From positions 1 through 52,830 of the forward strand of contig JAJDWF010000133.1 in NCBI GenBank assembly GCA_022825745.1: 52,830 bases of DNA. The letters run 5' to 3'. Source of the stretch: Dehalococcoidia bacterium (GTDB taxonomy: Bacteria > Chloroflexota > Dehalococcoidia > Lucifugimonadales > UBA3495). The notes beneath the pieces were generated by a model. The model was not told the origin of the DNA. It ran no database searches and worked only from the letters and a program-made list of their open reading frames with translations. Both the position numbers and the translations under genes were made by a program. Of the stretch, positions 52,442-52,830 are shown in pieces (the stretch's first letter is position 1; the number at the start of each line of letters is the position of its first letter).

Positions 52442-52830
52442 ATGGTAGGGCGTCTATTTACTCTATTCAAGCGCAGGTGGAAGCGGATTTTGCTGCACGC
52501 TTCGCCTTTCGCGGTTTTTGCTGTTGGGGCGGGATGGATTGTTGCGGTTCTTTTCCTGATGCCAGATGCAGATTGGGATGCCCATAGTTTTTATCTCATG
52601 CCGTTTCCAATGGTATTGATGGTGCCTGTTGCGCTCAATATGGCTTCGGCGCTAGATTTGACTGGCACGATAGATCTCCGTCCTCGGCTGGAGATATGGT
52701 GCCTTTTTGGGTGCGCGCTGGCGACGTCCTACGTAGGTTCATTTTTGCCTGCCTCCATGCTCCAAGCGACGCTTTTGAGCATGTTTCTCAGCGTTTTTCT
52801 TTGGATTGCTATGGTACAGATTACTAGCAC
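52442..52830 (+). CDS. Partial membrane protein, cut by the window end
   Basis: From ATG 52442 the frame stays open to the last base. GGGGGCGG precedes the start. The ~129 residues visible begin MVGRLFTLFKRRWKR and hold about four hydrophobic segments (SPFAVFAVGAGWIVAVLFL and three more). No motif is recognised; the C-terminus lies outside the window. Confidence 0.55.
   Translation, partial: MVGRLFTLFKRRWKRILLHASPFAVFAVGAGWIVAVLFLMPDADWDAHSFYLMPFPMVLMVPVALNMASALDLTGTIDLRPRLEIWCLFGCALATSYVGSFLPASMLQATLLSMFLSVFLWIAMVQITS

Noticed and set aside
1..52830. CRISPR arrays, rRNA genes
   Set aside because: I saw no regular direct repeat-spacer pattern and no conserved rRNA segment in the window.

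Overview
The window reads as a chromosomal segment of a GC-rich, non-cultured-type bacterium, most likely a Chloroflexota of the SAR202/Dehalococcoidia type. This is an inference from gene content: a dissimilatory-type APS reductase pair (aprB, aprA), many single-domain catabolic oxidoreductases and hydrolases (GMC oxidoreductase, luciferase-like monooxygenase, hydantoinase, amidases), DinB-type proteins, GTAGGGGCG-type palindromes and a large ankyrin-repeat lipoprotein of a sort common in host-associated marine bacteria. TGA is a normal stop in most genes here.

Left end (about 150-4640): a compact, less GC-rich operon of six overlapping genes on the minus strand, driven by one good promoter with an inverted-repeat operator: acyl-carrier-like protein, XRE regulator, ImmA/IrrE metalloprotease, divergent thymidylate-synthase-like enzyme, a 5-hmdU-kinase-helical-domain-like protein, and a membrane-anchored dCTP-deaminase-fold protein lacking the catalytic Glu. 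It abuts the 3' side of tRNA-Leu and tRNA-Lys genes. I regard it as a candidate undescribed nucleotide/base-modification or defence cassette.

4.9-21 kb: housekeeping and accessory genes: amidase with a small partner, phosphoesterase, RusA resolvase with a PD-(D/E)XK-HEPN fusion, a variant asparaginase, two secreted proteins sharing an N-terminal module, two tandem MFS transporters, PaREP1-like helical proteins (one frameshifted), a DinB protein and a solute-binding lipoprotein. 21-32 kb: LepA with two small companions, the ankyrin lipoprotein, a duplicated-domain protein, an RND pump, and an AAA ATPase plus TOPRIM-like pair.

32-41.5 kb: aprB and aprA with a PaREP1-like gene between them, DinB-type protein, Na+/solute symporter, amidohydrolase, BrnT/BrnA toxin-antitoxin, PQQ-type beta-propeller and a hydantoinase.

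41.9-44.2 kb: an operon of two tiny zinc-ribbon membrane proteins and two TlpA-like lipoproteins. In both TlpA-like genes an in-frame TGA sits exactly at the first Cys of the thioredoxin CxxC motif, followed by a hairpin at bacterial-SECIS distance. I interpret both as selenoproteins. It is preceded by a structured non-coding stretch.

45-52.8 kb: a Cys/Met-metabolism PLP enzyme interrupted by an amber codon, GMC oxidoreductase, NYN nuclease, family-5 uracil-DNA glycosylase, alpha/beta hydrolase, luciferase-like monooxygenase, and a final lower-GC stretch with three small membrane proteins, the last cut by the window end.
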